Positions 47,279-56,862 of a stretch of 64,000 nucleotides of DNA are shown here, piece by piece (position 1 is the first letter of the stretch; every line of letters begins with the position of its first letter). The stretch comes from Hungatella sp. UBA5385. Lineage in GTDB: Bacteria > Bacillota > Clostridia > Lachnospirales > Lachnospiraceae. Made by a program: the position numbers and the translations under genes. The stretch lies in NCBI GenBank assembly GCA_002409995.1, contig DHOR01000014.1:6143-70142 (forward strand), written 5' to 3'. Below the pieces are notes generated by a model, which had not been told where the DNA came from, did no database searches, and saw nothing but the letters and a program-made list of their open reading frames with translations.

Positions 47279-49102
47279 ATGATTCAGCTTCAGAGTGTAC
47301 TTTTACCAACAGAAGAGGTTTGTGCGATTTCCGAACTATATTTCCATAAATTTGATCAGCGGATTGACTTTAATGGATATTTTAATCTTTTTTATATAGA
47401 AAAAAGAAAAAAGTATTCGGTATTAGATAATTTGTTTCTTGATATTTTTTTATATGGATTTAAGGAATTGATATTAGTCCATGATGGAGTGGATTTGCAG
47501 AAAGTTTCTTTGGAGTCATGGAGCCATAAGTCATACCAGATAGAGTTTCCGTTTGATACATATGATGAAGGTGTATTTTGGTTTGCTCTATTAGAAGATG
47601 AGCAGGTAGACGAAAAATATATAAATGGTATCTTTGTGTCGGAAGTGCCTCCAGAACATGTAAAAAAAGTAAATATAGGTATAGATATTTGTACTTTCAA
47701 AAGAGAACCATATGTAGTTAGGAATTTGAAACAACTAAAGACAAAGATATTAGATAATAACGATTTAGATGTATCAAATCATGTATATATATTTATTATT
47801 GATAATGGAGGAACTCTGGATTCTTGTGAACACGTTCAGGAAATTGTACGCACCTGTGATGATAATGTCATTATTATGCAGAATAAAAATGCTGGAGGTG
47901 CTGGTGGATTTACCAGAGGCATGTTAGAAATCCTGACTGCGAAACAAGAGAAGCAGTTTACCCATGTGCTTCTTATGGATGATGATGCTGTGATTGAGCC
48001 GGATTTGTTAGTCAGAATTCATGGTTTTCTAGCAACGGTGAAAACAGAGTGGGGGCAGATTACTATTGGTGGAGCAATGTTACGGGAAGACTACCCATAC
48101 ATGCTGTATTGTGCGGGTGAGTGGTGGGAACGCGGTGCTATTATTAACCCCGAAATGCATCTGGATTTAAGAGAGTGGAAGATAGCAGCCAGTTCTTATC
48201 TGACGGAAACGGGGCATGAATATGACCGTTATTCAGGCTGGTGGTGTTGTTGCTATTCTTTGGATGTGGTTAGGGAGGATAATTTACCGATTCCATTATT
48301 TATTCATCATGATGATATTGAATTTGGAATAAGAAACAAAAAATCAGGAATTGTATTTTTAAATGGTGTAGGTGTTTGGCATAGAGGGCCAGAACTGACC
48401 CTTCCAGGTACAAATATATATTATGATACACGGAATAATTTAATAGAGACGGCATTGCATCAACCATCAAAACAAAATAAAACTGCAAAGAAAATTATGC
48501 TTAGGACATTAACATCTGCGACTTTTCGATTGAAATACAAAGATGTATTTTTGGCTTATAAAGGATTGGTTGATTTTTTGAAGGGGCCCCAATGGCTTTG
48601 GGAACAACAACCGGACTTACTGAATTCTGAGGTTCGGGGGATGACGTATCAAATGCAACCAATTAAACAATTAAAAAATATGCTTTCGGAACATGAATAT
48701 GTATCCTTACAGACGCAGATTCAACAATATCAAGAGAATTATGGAATGGATACTATTATTAGTAGCCGGAAGAGAAAGACAAAAGTGTCGATACCCCATT
48801 TACTGACGTTTAACGGTTGGCTGCTGCCAGCAGATAAAACAGGAGTTAAAGTGATATTTCCAACGGATTCGCTGTTTGACACATATCGTAAACGTAAGGT
48901 GATTCTCTTTGAGCCAGTAAGTGGAAGGGCAGTGATACTTAAAAAAGAGTATAGGGAATTAATACGCATAGTAGGTGTTTATTTCAAGGCTTATTGGGCT
49001 TTATGTTTGCATTATGATTCTGCGGTTCATAATTATCGCAATAATATTAATAGGTTCACTAATAAAAAAGCATGGGAGGAGTATTTGGAAATAAATGAAT
49101 AA
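47279..49102 (+). CDS. GlfT2-like galactofuranosyltransferase
   Basis: A 607-residue enzyme resembling mycobacterial GlfT2. It has an N-terminal beta-sandwich (~1-130), a GT2 core with NIGIDICTFKRE, NKNAGGAGGFTRG, the metal triad DDD (234-236), the acid-base region HHDDIEFG (343-350) and GVWHRG, then a helical C-terminal domain. The length matches GlfT2 (~630). GlfT2 polymerises galactofuranose from UDP-Galf with alternating linkages. The UDP-galactopyranose mutase gene a few kilobases downstream supplies UDP-Galf, which strengthens the call. It overlaps the exporter permease gene by 8 bp. Polymerising versus single-addition activity cannot be told. Confidence 0.88.
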   Translation: MIQLQSVLLPTEEVCAISELYFHKFDQRIDFNGYFNLFYIEKRKKYSVLDNLFLDIFLYGFKELILVHDGVDLQKVSLESWSHKSYQIEFPFDTYDEGVFWFALLEDEQVDEKYINGIFVSEVPPEHVKKVNIGIDICTFKREPYVVRNLKQLKTKILDNNDLDVSNHVYIFIIDNGGTLDSCEHVQEIVRTCDDNVIIMQNKNAGGAGGFTRGMLEILTAKQEKQFTHVLLMDDDAVIEPDLLVRIHGFLATVKTEWGQITIGGAMLREDYPYMLYCAGEWWERGAIINPEMHLDLREWKIAASSYLTETGHEYDRYSGWWCCCYSLDVVREDNLPIPLFIHHDDIEFGIRNKKSGIVFLNGVGVWHRGPELTLPGTNIYYDTRNNLIETALHQPSKQNKTAKKIMLRTLTSATFRLKYKDVFLAYKGLVDFLKGPQWLWEQQPDLLNSEVRGMTYQMQPIKQLKNMLSEHEYVSLQTQIQQYQENYGMDTIISSRKRKTKVSIPHLLTFNGWLLPADKTGVKVIFPTDSLFDTYRKRKVILFEPVSGRAVILKKEYRELIRIVGVYFKAYWALCLHYDSAVHNYRNNINRFTNKKAWEEYLEINE

Positions 49103-49883
49103 TTTTATAAAAAGACTGGAGGCATTTCAGCATTATAAACCATTACTTCAGCAGCTGGTCATGAAAGATGTTAAGTTAAAATATAGGAGAAGCTTTTTAG
49201 GATATGTATGGAGTATTTTAAATCCATTAATGATAATGATCATCATGGTTTTGGTGTTTGAAAGTATGTTTCGTTTTGACATAGCAAATTATCCTGTGTA
49301 TTTGATTATTGGTCAGACTGTTTTCAATTTTGTCTCAGAAGCAACAAACCAAGCAATGTGGTCTATTACTGGTAATGCTGCGTTGCTAAAAAAAACATAT
49401 GTGCCAAAATATATTTTTACAATTTCAAAAGTGACAAGTTCTTTGGTGAATACATTATTTGCATTAGGTGCAATGCTGATTGTTTTTGTTGTATGTCATG
49501 TGAGATTTAATTGGTATATGCTATTTATTCCTGTGATTTTATTACAAGTATATATATTTAGCGTGGGGCTTGGATTGTTATTAGCACAGGGAACGGTATT
49601 TTTTAGGGATATTCAATATATATATGGAGCATTTTTGACAGCGTGGATGTATCTGACCCCTATGTTCTATCCGATTAATCAGTTGCCGTTTCAATTGATG
49701 TGGGCTATTAAGCATTTTAATCCACTTTATTCTTATATTACACAGTTTAGAACGATTGTGTTGGAAGGATTGTTTCCAGATACGAGACTGATTATATATG
49801 GATTTGTAGTGGCATTTGCATCGCTGCTAATAGGAACATGGGTATTTATGAAAAACCAAGATCGTTTTATATTATATATTTAG
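49095..49883 (+). CDS. wzm: ABC-2 type polysaccharide exporter, permease
   Basis: A 262-residue protein with six hydrophobic helices and the family start KDVKLKYRRSFLGYVWSILNPL. It resembles TagG/Wzm/RfbA permeases that move completed lipid-linked polysaccharide across the membrane. It overlaps the preceding glycosyltransferase gene and is followed after 12 bases by its ATPase. The length and order are normal for an active exporter. Confidence 0.92.
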   Translation: MNNFIKRLEAFQHYKPLLQQLVMKDVKLKYRRSFLGYVWSILNPLMIMIIMVLVFESMFRFDIANYPVYLIIGQTVFNFVSEATNQAMWSITGNAALLKKTYVPKYIFTISKVTSSLVNTLFALGAMLIVFVVCHVRFNWYMLFIPVILLQVYIFSVGLGLLLAQGTVFFRDIQYIYGAFLTAWMYLTPMFYPINQLPFQLMWAIKHFNPLYSYITQFRTIVLEGLFPDTRLIIYGFVVAFASLLIGTWVFMKNQDRFILYI

Positions 49884-49895
49884 GTTGGAAGAAAA

Positions 49896-50669
49896 ATGAA
49901 AAAAAAGAATGATAAAAATTGGAATAATAATAATGAGTACGCGGTAATTGTGGATCATGCTACTGTTCGATTTAATATGGCTTCTGAGCGGATTGATAAT
50001 TTGAAAGAGTATTTTATCAAATTGATAAAGCGAGAGCTGATGTTTAAAGAATTTCTTGCAGTAAAAGATATGAGTTTTAAAGTCAGAAAAGGGGAAGCTT
50101 GGGGAATTATTGGAACTAACGGTTCAGGTAAGTCGACACTTTTAAAACTGATTTGTGGAATCTTAAAGCCTTTTGAAGGGCAGGTGACGATTAATGGAAG
50201 CATTGCCCCACTGATTGAATTGGGTGCAGGATTTGATGGAGACTTAACAGCACGAGAAAATATTTTTCTGAATGGGGCTGTATTAGGGTATAATAAACAG
50301 TTTATGCAGAACCACTTTGAGGAAATAGTTGAGTTTGCGGAGCTACAGGATTTCCTTGATATGCCACTCAAGAATTATTCCTCGGGTATGGCGGCTAGAC
50401 TTGGATTTGCAATTGCGACAATTGTACGGCCCGATATATTGATTTGTGACGAAGTGCTAGCTGTTGGTGATTACGCATTTCAACTTAAATGTCAAAAACG
50501 CATGAATGAAATGCGAAAACATGGGACTACGTTGCTTTTTGTATCACATTCTATTGATTCGGTTAAAGAGGTTTGTGATTATGCTTTATGGATTGAAAAG
50601 GGTACAGCAAAGATGAGTGGAAAGGTTGACGAAGTTTGTGATGCTTACATGAAATATTTACAGAACTAA
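49896..50669 (+). CDS. wzt: ABC-2 type polysaccharide exporter, ATPase
   Basis: A 257-residue ATPase with Walker A GTNGSGKST (73-81), the signature YSSGMAARL, Walker B ILICDEVLA and the switch His in FVSHS. It ends right after the ATPase domain, so it lacks the C-terminal carbohydrate-binding domain of long Wzt proteins. It is therefore of the short TagH/KpsT-like type, which does not read a chain-end cap. It pairs with the adjacent permease. The first 20 residues are Lys/Asn-rich and of no clear function. Confidence 0.92.
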   Translation: MKKKNDKNWNNNNEYAVIVDHATVRFNMASERIDNLKEYFIKLIKRELMFKEFLAVKDMSFKVRKGEAWGIIGTNGSGKSTLLKLICGILKPFEGQVTINGSIAPLIELGAGFDGDLTARENIFLNGAVLGYNKQFMQNHFEEIVEFAELQDFLDMPLKNYSSGMAARLGFAIATIVRPDILICDEVLAVGDYAFQLKCQKRMNEMRKHGTTLLFVSHSIDSVKEVCDYALWIEKGTAKMSGKVDEVCDAYMKYLQN

Positions 50670-50725
50670 GCTTTTAAAGCTGGAAAAAAGCTGCATGAAT
50701 GGAAGATAAAAAGACGAAAGCTCTC

Positions 50726-50754
50726 TTGCAAAGTAAATAAGGTTATAGTAAACT
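50726..50754 (+). promoter_or_regulatory. Candidate promoter before the epimerase gene
   Basis: TTGCAA (50726-50731), a 17-base spacer and TAAACT (50749-50754). The -35 resembles those at 41649 and 43851, while the -10 is weaker. The 50670-50856 spacer also holds a small imperfect inverted repeat but no clear terminator. Confidence 0.4.
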
Positions 50755-50856
50755 TATGAAGTGTGATATATGAAACTTCTTATAGTGACGTTTATGGTAA
50801 GGGGTTTGGCAACTAAATGACAACAACCAAAGATTGGGAATTTGAAAAGGGAAAAA

Positions 50857-51765
50857 ATGAGAATATTAATATTGGGCGGCAACGGATTTATAGGAAAAAA
50901 CTTAGGTTGCTATTTAACACGCAAAGGTCATATGGTTATTTCTTTTGATTTGGAAAAAAAGTATGATGACACAGAGCATATAAAGTATGTACAAGGTAAT
51001 TTTTTTAAGGATGAAGATTTTATACCTTATTTAAAAAATGTTGATATCGTGTATCATGCCATTAGCACAATCAATCCAGGAAATTCAAATGACAAATATA
51101 TGCAAGGATATATGTGTGATTTCTTGCAGTCTATAAAATTATCTGATTATTCAAGGGAATATAATTTTAGAATTATTTATTTATCATCAGGTGGGACAGT
51201 TTATGGATATCAAGAAAAGCTGCCTATAAAAGAGGATGCGCTTTCTACCCCGATTAATCATTACGGAAATCTAAAACTTTGTATTGAAAATACATATAGA
51301 ACTTTTAATAAACAATTCGGTACAGATATTGTTATTGCTAGAATAGCAAATCCGTATGGACCTGGTCAAGATTATTCTAAAGGTGTAGGTTTTATTGATG
51401 CGGCATTAAAAAGAGCAATAAGGCATGAACCCATTGAGATTTGGGGAGATGGTTTGGTAATTCGCGATTATATTTATATTAATGACGTATGCCATATGCT
51501 ATATTCTTTAATCGATTATCAAGGAGCTGACCCCGTTTTTAATATAAGTGCAAATTGTGGAAGTTCTCAAAATGACATAATTAACATATTGCGAAATTTA
51601 GTCCCTGATATATCTGTTAAGTACCTTCCAGCAAGACCTGTAGACGTTCCGGCAATTATTTTAGATAATTCAAAAATAAATATGTTGTGCAAAGAGCGTT
51701 GTTTAGAAATAGATGAAGGTATTGAAATATATTACAATTATTTAATAAAGAGGGAGATTAACTAA
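50857..51765 (+). CDS. NAD-dependent epimerase/dehydratase (GalE-like)
   Basis: A 302-residue extended SDR with GGNGFIG (7-13) for NAD binding, LSSGGTVYG (Ser110/Ser111) and the catalytic Tyr136-x3-Lys140. The closest functional type is UDP-glucose/GlcNAc 4-epimerase. Providing UDP-galactose to the adjacent mutase would make sense, but dTDP- or UDP-sugar dehydratases share these motifs. ATG 50857 is preferred over an in-frame TTG 15 bases earlier because AAAGGG sits just upstream and the Rossmann strand starts there. Its last base is the first of the glf ATG, so translation is coupled. Confidence 0.85.
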   Translation: MRILILGGNGFIGKNLGCYLTRKGHMVISFDLEKKYDDTEHIKYVQGNFFKDEDFIPYLKNVDIVYHAISTINPGNSNDKYMQGYMCDFLQSIKLSDYSREYNFRIIYLSSGGTVYGYQEKLPIKEDALSTPINHYGNLKLCIENTYRTFNKQFGTDIVIARIANPYGPGQDYSKGVGFIDAALKRAIRHEPIEIWGDGLVIRDYIYINDVCHMLYSLIDYQGADPVFNISANCGSSQNDIINILRNLVPDISVKYLPARPVDVPAIILDNSKINMLCKERCLEIDEGIEIYYNYLIKREIN

Positions 51766-52868
51766 TGAAATATGACTACTTAATTGTTGGAACTGGATTA
51801 TATGGTTCTGTTTTTGCCTATGAAGCAAAAAAAAGAGGAAAAAAGTGTTTAGTAATCGATAGAAGAAATCACATTGCTGGTAATTGTTATTGCGAAAAAA
51901 TTGAAGATATAAATGTACACAAATATGGAGCGCATATTTTTCACACATCTGATAAACATATATGGGAATATATAAATCAGTTTGCAGAGTTTAATAATTT
52001 TGTTTTAACAACAATAGCTTGTTACAAAAATCAGGTTTATAATCTACCGTTTAATATGAATACGTTTAGCAAAATGTGGAACATCCGAACTCCACAGGAA
52101 GCAAAAGACATTATAAAGAATCAATTAGCTGGAATGACGATAGACGAGCCACAAAACCTTGAAGAGCAAGCGCTTAGTTTGGTTGGACCTGATATTTTTG
52201 AAAAATTGATTAAAGGTTATGTTGAAAAGCAATGGGGGCGAGATTGCAAAGACTTACCTGCGTTTATAATTAAAAGATTACCTTTGAGGTTTACATATAA
52301 TAACAATTATTATTATGACAGATACCAAGGCATACCTATCGGGGGTTACACGAGTATCGTTGAAAAGATGTTAGATGGTATTGAAGTTTTATTATCGACA
52401 GATTATAAAGAATTTATTAAAAATAATCCTAATATTGCTGATAAAGTGATTTATACAGGTGCAATTGATGAATATTTTGATTACAAACTTGGAGTTCTGC
52501 AATATCGTTCGGTAGAATTTGAAACAGAGACATTAAATTGTGATGATTTCCAGGGAACTGCTGTTGTAAGTTACACTGAACGCGAGGTGCCATATACAAG
52601 AATAATTGAGCATAAACATTTTGAATTTGGGACACAACCATGTACCGTTATTTCACGTGAATATTCTCATGAATGGACAATTGGCGAAGAACCTTATTAT
52701 CCAATAAATGATGATACGAATAATGTCTTATATCAAAAGTATTATGAGTTAGCTCAAAAAAATAAAAATGTGATTTTTGGTGGACGTTTAGGTCAATACA
52801 AATATTATGATATGGATAAGGTGATTGCTGCATCGCTGGATTTGGTTAATATAGAATTATCAAATTAA
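51765..52868 (+). CDS. glf: UDP-galactopyranose mutase
   Basis: A 367-residue flavoenzyme. FAD binding is at YLIVGTGLYGSVFAYEA, followed by VIDRRNHIAGNCY and the family phrases KYGAHIFHTS and KDLPAFIIKRLPLRFTYNNNYY. YTRIIEHKHF carries a conserved Arg. The length is typical for bacterial Glf. It interconverts UDP-galactopyranose and UDP-galactofuranose through a flavin-sugar adduct, feeding the GlfT2-like transferase. Its start overlaps the epimerase stop by one base (TAATG). From here on the DNA is visibly AT-richer than in the heptose operon. Confidence 0.95.
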   Translation: MKYDYLIVGTGLYGSVFAYEAKKRGKKCLVIDRRNHIAGNCYCEKIEDINVHKYGAHIFHTSDKHIWEYINQFAEFNNFVLTTIACYKNQVYNLPFNMNTFSKMWNIRTPQEAKDIIKNQLAGMTIDEPQNLEEQALSLVGPDIFEKLIKGYVEKQWGRDCKDLPAFIIKRLPLRFTYNNNYYYDRYQGIPIGGYTSIVEKMLDGIEVLLSTDYKEFIKNNPNIADKVIYTGAIDEYFDYKLGVLQYRSVEFETETLNCDDFQGTAVVSYTEREVPYTRIIEHKHFEFGTQPCTVISREYSHEWTIGEEPYYPINDDTNNVLYQKYYELAQKNKNVIFGGRLGQYKYYDMDKVIAASLDLVNIELSN

Positions 52869-52889
52869 TATATAAGGAAGTATTCAACT

Positions 52890-54749
52890 ATGAGTAATAT
52901 AAAAATTTTTGTAACTCACATTCCAAATAGAAATGACCAATTAATAGAAAATTCATTAATGGTAGATGTTATTGCAGGAGGAGAGTTTCAAACTAAAAAA
53001 CTGCCAAATAATTGTGTGCTCGATAATAGCGGAGATAATATTTCAGCTAAGAATAAATCTTATTGTGAGTTAACTACGCAATATTGGGCATGGAAAAATG
53101 TTGATGCAGATTATTATGGATTTTGTCATTACAGAAGATTTCTATCGTTAACAGATGAAACATTCTCAGAAAAAAATGATCCAACCGGACGGGGACAAGT
53201 ATATTCGAAAATTCTTAATGATTTAACTATAAATAAATTTGGGTTAGATAATGATATAATTAATCGTGCGTTTATAGAAAAGTATGATTGCATTTTGCCA
53301 TTTAAACAAGATTTAAGAAAAGTATCAACACCAAACGGAAAAAAGAAAACTATATATGATCATTTCGCAGCTCACGATCGATATTTTATGCATGCTTCAG
53401 ATTTGGATATATTGATTGAGACGATAGGAGAATTATTTCCAGATTATAAAGCGGATGCAATAGAATATCTAAATAATCCTTATTTCTGGGGATATAACTG
53501 TTTTATACTGAAAAAAAAATTTTTTCACGAGCTATGCAATTTTGAGTTTACAATTCTTTTCGAATTAGATAAAAGAATAGATACTTCGCTGTATAATCGT
53601 CAGACCTCACGTATGCCGGGATTTATGGGGGAAATTTTATCTTGTATTTATTTTTATCATTTACAGAAAATAAATAAGTCATTAAAAGTTAAAGAGACAC
53701 AAATAATATATTTTGAGTATACAAATAAAATTTGTGAAGTTAGTCCTAGTGAGGAAAATGCAATACCATTAGTTTTTAATATTGATCCAATACCTCCTTT
53801 TATGTTTACTGTGACATTAGAATCTTTTGTTTCGCATTGTTTATCTAGTCGTAAATATGATGTTTATATATTACATCATAATATAACAAAGAGCTTTATA
53901 GATAATTTCAATACCATATTAAAAAGAAAAGAAAATATTAAAGTTAAATATATCGATTATAGTATTATACATAATACATTATTTGAGTTAGATAAAAAAA
54001 TTGAGGATGTTAGACTATTATTACCTTGGTTGTTTTTGGAATATGATAAAATTTTATATTGTAATTGGAATACATTATTTAAAAAATCATTAGATGAACT
54101 ATTCATGATGGATATAGAAAATTATTATATTGCAGGTACTCTAGATATTATAATGACAGGACGAGTTTTTGATGTCTATCCTGCATATGAAAATTATTTA
54201 AAAAAGGAGTTGGATTTAAATCCAGCGGATAAACTTATAAATACAGATGTTTGTTTAATAAATACAAAACTAATTCGGAAAAAATTTACAGTGGATAATT
54301 TTTTAATGAATAATTTACCAGAAAGAATACCAACTTTTAAAGAAAAGTGTAATTCTGTATTTAAAAATAAGATATTAATTTTATCTCAAGTATGGAATTA
54401 TTATTATACTGAAGATTTTGAAGAAAAACGATTAATTAATCAAGCGCCATTGACTTATGTAAATGAATATAATAATACAAAAAAAAGTTATATTGCAACT
54501 TATAATGCCAATATAATGTGGGACCTAAGTGGTTCTGAATTCTGCACATACTATTGGAAATTAGCTCGCACTACAGAGTTTTATCCTCTGTTTCTTGGAC
54601 ATTTTTCTGTTGTATTAAACCGTAATAATAAATCTTGGTTTCTTACAAAATTGAATGGATTATATAAATGCATTCAAGACCATGGTTTAGCTTATACTTT
54701 TGTCTATTTTTTTAAAAAAGTATTTGTGTTAAGTAAGAGGAAGTTGTGA
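52890..54749 (+). CDS. DUF4422 - GT8 fusion glycosyltransferase
   Basis: A 619-residue protein with two domains. Residues ~1-265 form a DUF4422 glycosyltransferase (FVTHIP, then YCELTTQYWAWKN, YYGFCHYRRF). From about 285 there is a GT8-like domain (IDPIPPFMFTVTLESFVSH, RLLLPWLFLEYDKILY, then NTDVCLINTKLIRKKF). At the place where GT8 enzymes carry D-x-D, this protein reads YCNWNTLF, so both metal-ligand Asp are Asn. The second domain may be non-catalytic or metal-independent. AGGAAG precedes ATG. It probably adds a side sugar to the galactofuranose-containing glycan. Confidence 0.78.
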   Translation: MSNIKIFVTHIPNRNDQLIENSLMVDVIAGGEFQTKKLPNNCVLDNSGDNISAKNKSYCELTTQYWAWKNVDADYYGFCHYRRFLSLTDETFSEKNDPTGRGQVYSKILNDLTINKFGLDNDIINRAFIEKYDCILPFKQDLRKVSTPNGKKKTIYDHFAAHDRYFMHASDLDILIETIGELFPDYKADAIEYLNNPYFWGYNCFILKKKFFHELCNFEFTILFELDKRIDTSLYNRQTSRMPGFMGEILSCIYFYHLQKINKSLKVKETQIIYFEYTNKICEVSPSEENAIPLVFNIDPIPPFMFTVTLESFVSHCLSSRKYDVYILHHNITKSFIDNFNTILKRKENIKVKYIDYSIIHNTLFELDKKIEDVRLLLPWLFLEYDKILYCNWNTLFKKSLDELFMMDIENYYIAGTLDIIMTGRVFDVYPAYENYLKKELDLNPADKLINTDVCLINTKLIRKKFTVDNFLMNNLPERIPTFKEKCNSVFKNKILILSQVWNYYYTEDFEEKRLINQAPLTYVNEYNNTKKSYIATYNANIMWDLSGSEFCTYYWKLARTTEFYPLFLGHFSVVLNRNNKSWFLTKLNGLYKCIQDHGLAYTFVYFFKKVFVLSKRKL

Positions 54750-54841
54750 TAAATGGATTTGGTAGTTCAGGAGCATAACTATTTCTATTAACTGTGAGTA
54801 TAGTAAGTATTTTATAGAAATTAAAAGGTAGATATTCTTGT

Positions 54842-56827
54842 ATGAAAAAAAAGATATTTATACATAAAATTATTTATATTATTATTTTTATATTATTATT
54901 TAATTTTACAAGTTATTTATTTCAACCTTCATGGAAGTATGTTCCAAATATTTCAGAGGGAGAAACTGATAAATACCTTGGTTTTTATAACGTACCTTTA
55001 AATAATTTGGACTATTTAACTTTAGGTGCTAGCCATTCTTTTTTCAGTATTAACCCAATGCAGATATATGCAGAAACAGGAATAATTGGTTATAATTTAG
55101 GAAGTCCAAGCCAATCAATTGAAACTTCTTATTATTGGCTTAAAGAAGCACATAAATATCAAAAACCTAAAATTGTTTTTTTAGATATTTCTTCACTCCT
55201 TTATGATGATGAAATGATAGATGCCGCTTCTGTTACAAAGGCTTTGCTATATATGAGATTTTCACTAAACAAGATTGATGCAATAATAAATTGCAAAGCG
55301 CAAGAACAAAGTTTATTCGAATTTTTTTTCCCATTATTTCAGTACCATGACCGCTGGAAAGAGCTTAACAAAGATGATTGGTATAAAACCTCGGAAAATT
55401 ATTTTTTAAATGGCTCCTATTTAGGCTTTACATCAAGCCGTTTAACTGAAAAAAATGAGATAAACTTAGACCAAGAGTTGTACTTATTGCACGAAAATGG
55501 TACTTTGATGCAAAATAACATCATTCCAACAGTTTCTTCGCAAAGTAAAGTATATTTTGAAAAGATTATTGCTTTTTGCAATGCAAATAATATTAAGTTA
55601 ATTCCGATTAAAGCGCCTTCTCTTAATTGGAGTTTGCAAAGAAGATTAGTTATATGCGATTTTTTGCAAGCATATCAATTAAAACTATGGGACTTAAATG
55701 TTGAAGAAAATTTATTTCTAAATTGGGATACAGATACTGCAGATAATGGATACCACACGAATTACTGGGGGGCAACAAAAACATCACAAGTCATTTCGGG
55801 ATTTTTGAAAAGTCAAAATTTAAATTCTTCATCTAATGAAGTATATTGGAAAAAGCAGTTGAAGGAATATACTATGTGGGAAATGAACTGTCTCAATACT
55901 GATAAGTTCCGGAGTATTGATTATTTGCAAAGGCTTGCTGCTCATAAAGAAAAATACTGCATTATTATTTCTGTACAAGATGATGCGGCTTCTGAATGGA
56001 ATAATCATTTGGAAGCTTGTATTAATGAATTAGGCTTAAAAGGAAATTTTTGCTCCAATATACAAAATTCGTATGTCGCAGTTGTTGATGAGGGAGATGT
56101 ACTTTTTGAGAAGTGGGCTGAGTCCCCCATTGTTTTTAACACGATTATTGATGAAATATATAATATTTCAGCATTTAGTAGCGGGTTTTCATATGGTAGT
56201 ACAAGTAGTATAACAGTTAACAGTGAAAACTATTCATTAAATAACCGTGGCTTGAATATAGTTATTCTTGATAAAAAAAATGGTGAAGTGGTCTCTAGTG
56301 TTTCAATAGATACCCACGACAATTCCCTATGGTTTAATGAGAAAAAAACATATAGTTTACAAAATTTAACATGGGATACTTATATGCAATCACCAATAAT
56401 CCCAGATGGAACTTATACTATAGCACCTTATATGGAACCAGATTATTCTATTGGAATAAATAGCCAGATTGAAAATCCGAAAATCGAGGTATGCAAAAAA
56501 AAGGATACTGCAGATCAGTTATTTGAATTAAAAAATACAAACAGTGGTTTTTTCACTCTTCGGTCAATTAGCGCTAATAAATTTGTCAATATAGAAAATT
56601 TAAATAATGTACCAGGAACAAATGTTATTTTAAATAATTACACAGGGTTAGCTATGGAAACATGGTTTGCTGTAAAAAGTCCTAATAATAGTTATAGCCT
56701 AGTATCTTTATATAATGGCCTTGCTCTGGATATATCTATAGAAAATAGAACATCTAGTATGGACATTCAATGTCAAAAAGACACGGGAAGTAAATCTCAA
56801 CAGTTTGTTTTCACAAAAGTCGACTAA
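54842..56827 (+). CDS. DltD-like SGNH protein fused to ILEI and ricin-type domains
   Basis: A 661-residue protein with an N-terminal membrane helix (~8-25), so the rest faces outside. Residues ~55-330 form an SGNH/DltD/AlgX-like acyltransferase domain: GASHS with nucleophile candidate Ser64, VFLDISS, and DNGYHTNYWG with His305 as the likely partner (Asp301 is offset from the canonical D-x-x-H). Residues ~375-500 match the interleukin-like EMT inducer (ILEI/FAM3) fold, with YVAVVDEG and NRGLNIVILDKKNG. Residues ~520-661 form a ricin-type beta-trefoil lectin (GTYTI, NTNSGFFTLRS, QQFVFTK). The lectin could hold the glycan acceptor. The gene is directly followed by MBOAT, carrier and ligase genes. 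The acyl-transfer role is inferred from architecture and context. Confidence 0.8.
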   Translation: MKKKIFIHKIIYIIIFILLFNFTSYLFQPSWKYVPNISEGETDKYLGFYNVPLNNLDYLTLGASHSFFSINPMQIYAETGIIGYNLGSPSQSIETSYYWLKEAHKYQKPKIVFLDISSLLYDDEMIDAASVTKALLYMRFSLNKIDAIINCKAQEQSLFEFFFPLFQYHDRWKELNKDDWYKTSENYFLNGSYLGFTSSRLTEKNEINLDQELYLLHENGTLMQNNIIPTVSSQSKVYFEKIIAFCNANNIKLIPIKAPSLNWSLQRRLVICDFLQAYQLKLWDLNVEENLFLNWDTDTADNGYHTNYWGATKTSQVISGFLKSQNLNSSSNEVYWKKQLKEYTMWEMNCLNTDKFRSIDYLQRLAAHKEKYCIIISVQDDAASEWNNHLEACINELGLKGNFCSNIQNSYVAVVDEGDVLFEKWAESPIVFNTIIDEIYNISAFSSGFSYGSTSSITVNSENYSLNNRGLNIVILDKKNGEVVSSVSIDTHDNSLWFNEKKTYSLQNLTWDTYMQSPIIPDGTYTIAPYMEPDYSIGINSQIENPKIEVCKKKDTADQLFELKNTNSGFFTLRSISANKFVNIENLNNVPGTNVILNNYTGLAMETWFAVKSPNNSYSLVSLYNGLALDISIENRTSSMDIQCQKDTGSKSQQFVFTKVD

Positions 56828-56862
56828 GAGAACAATGGGCCTTTTATGAAAGGAACTAAAAT

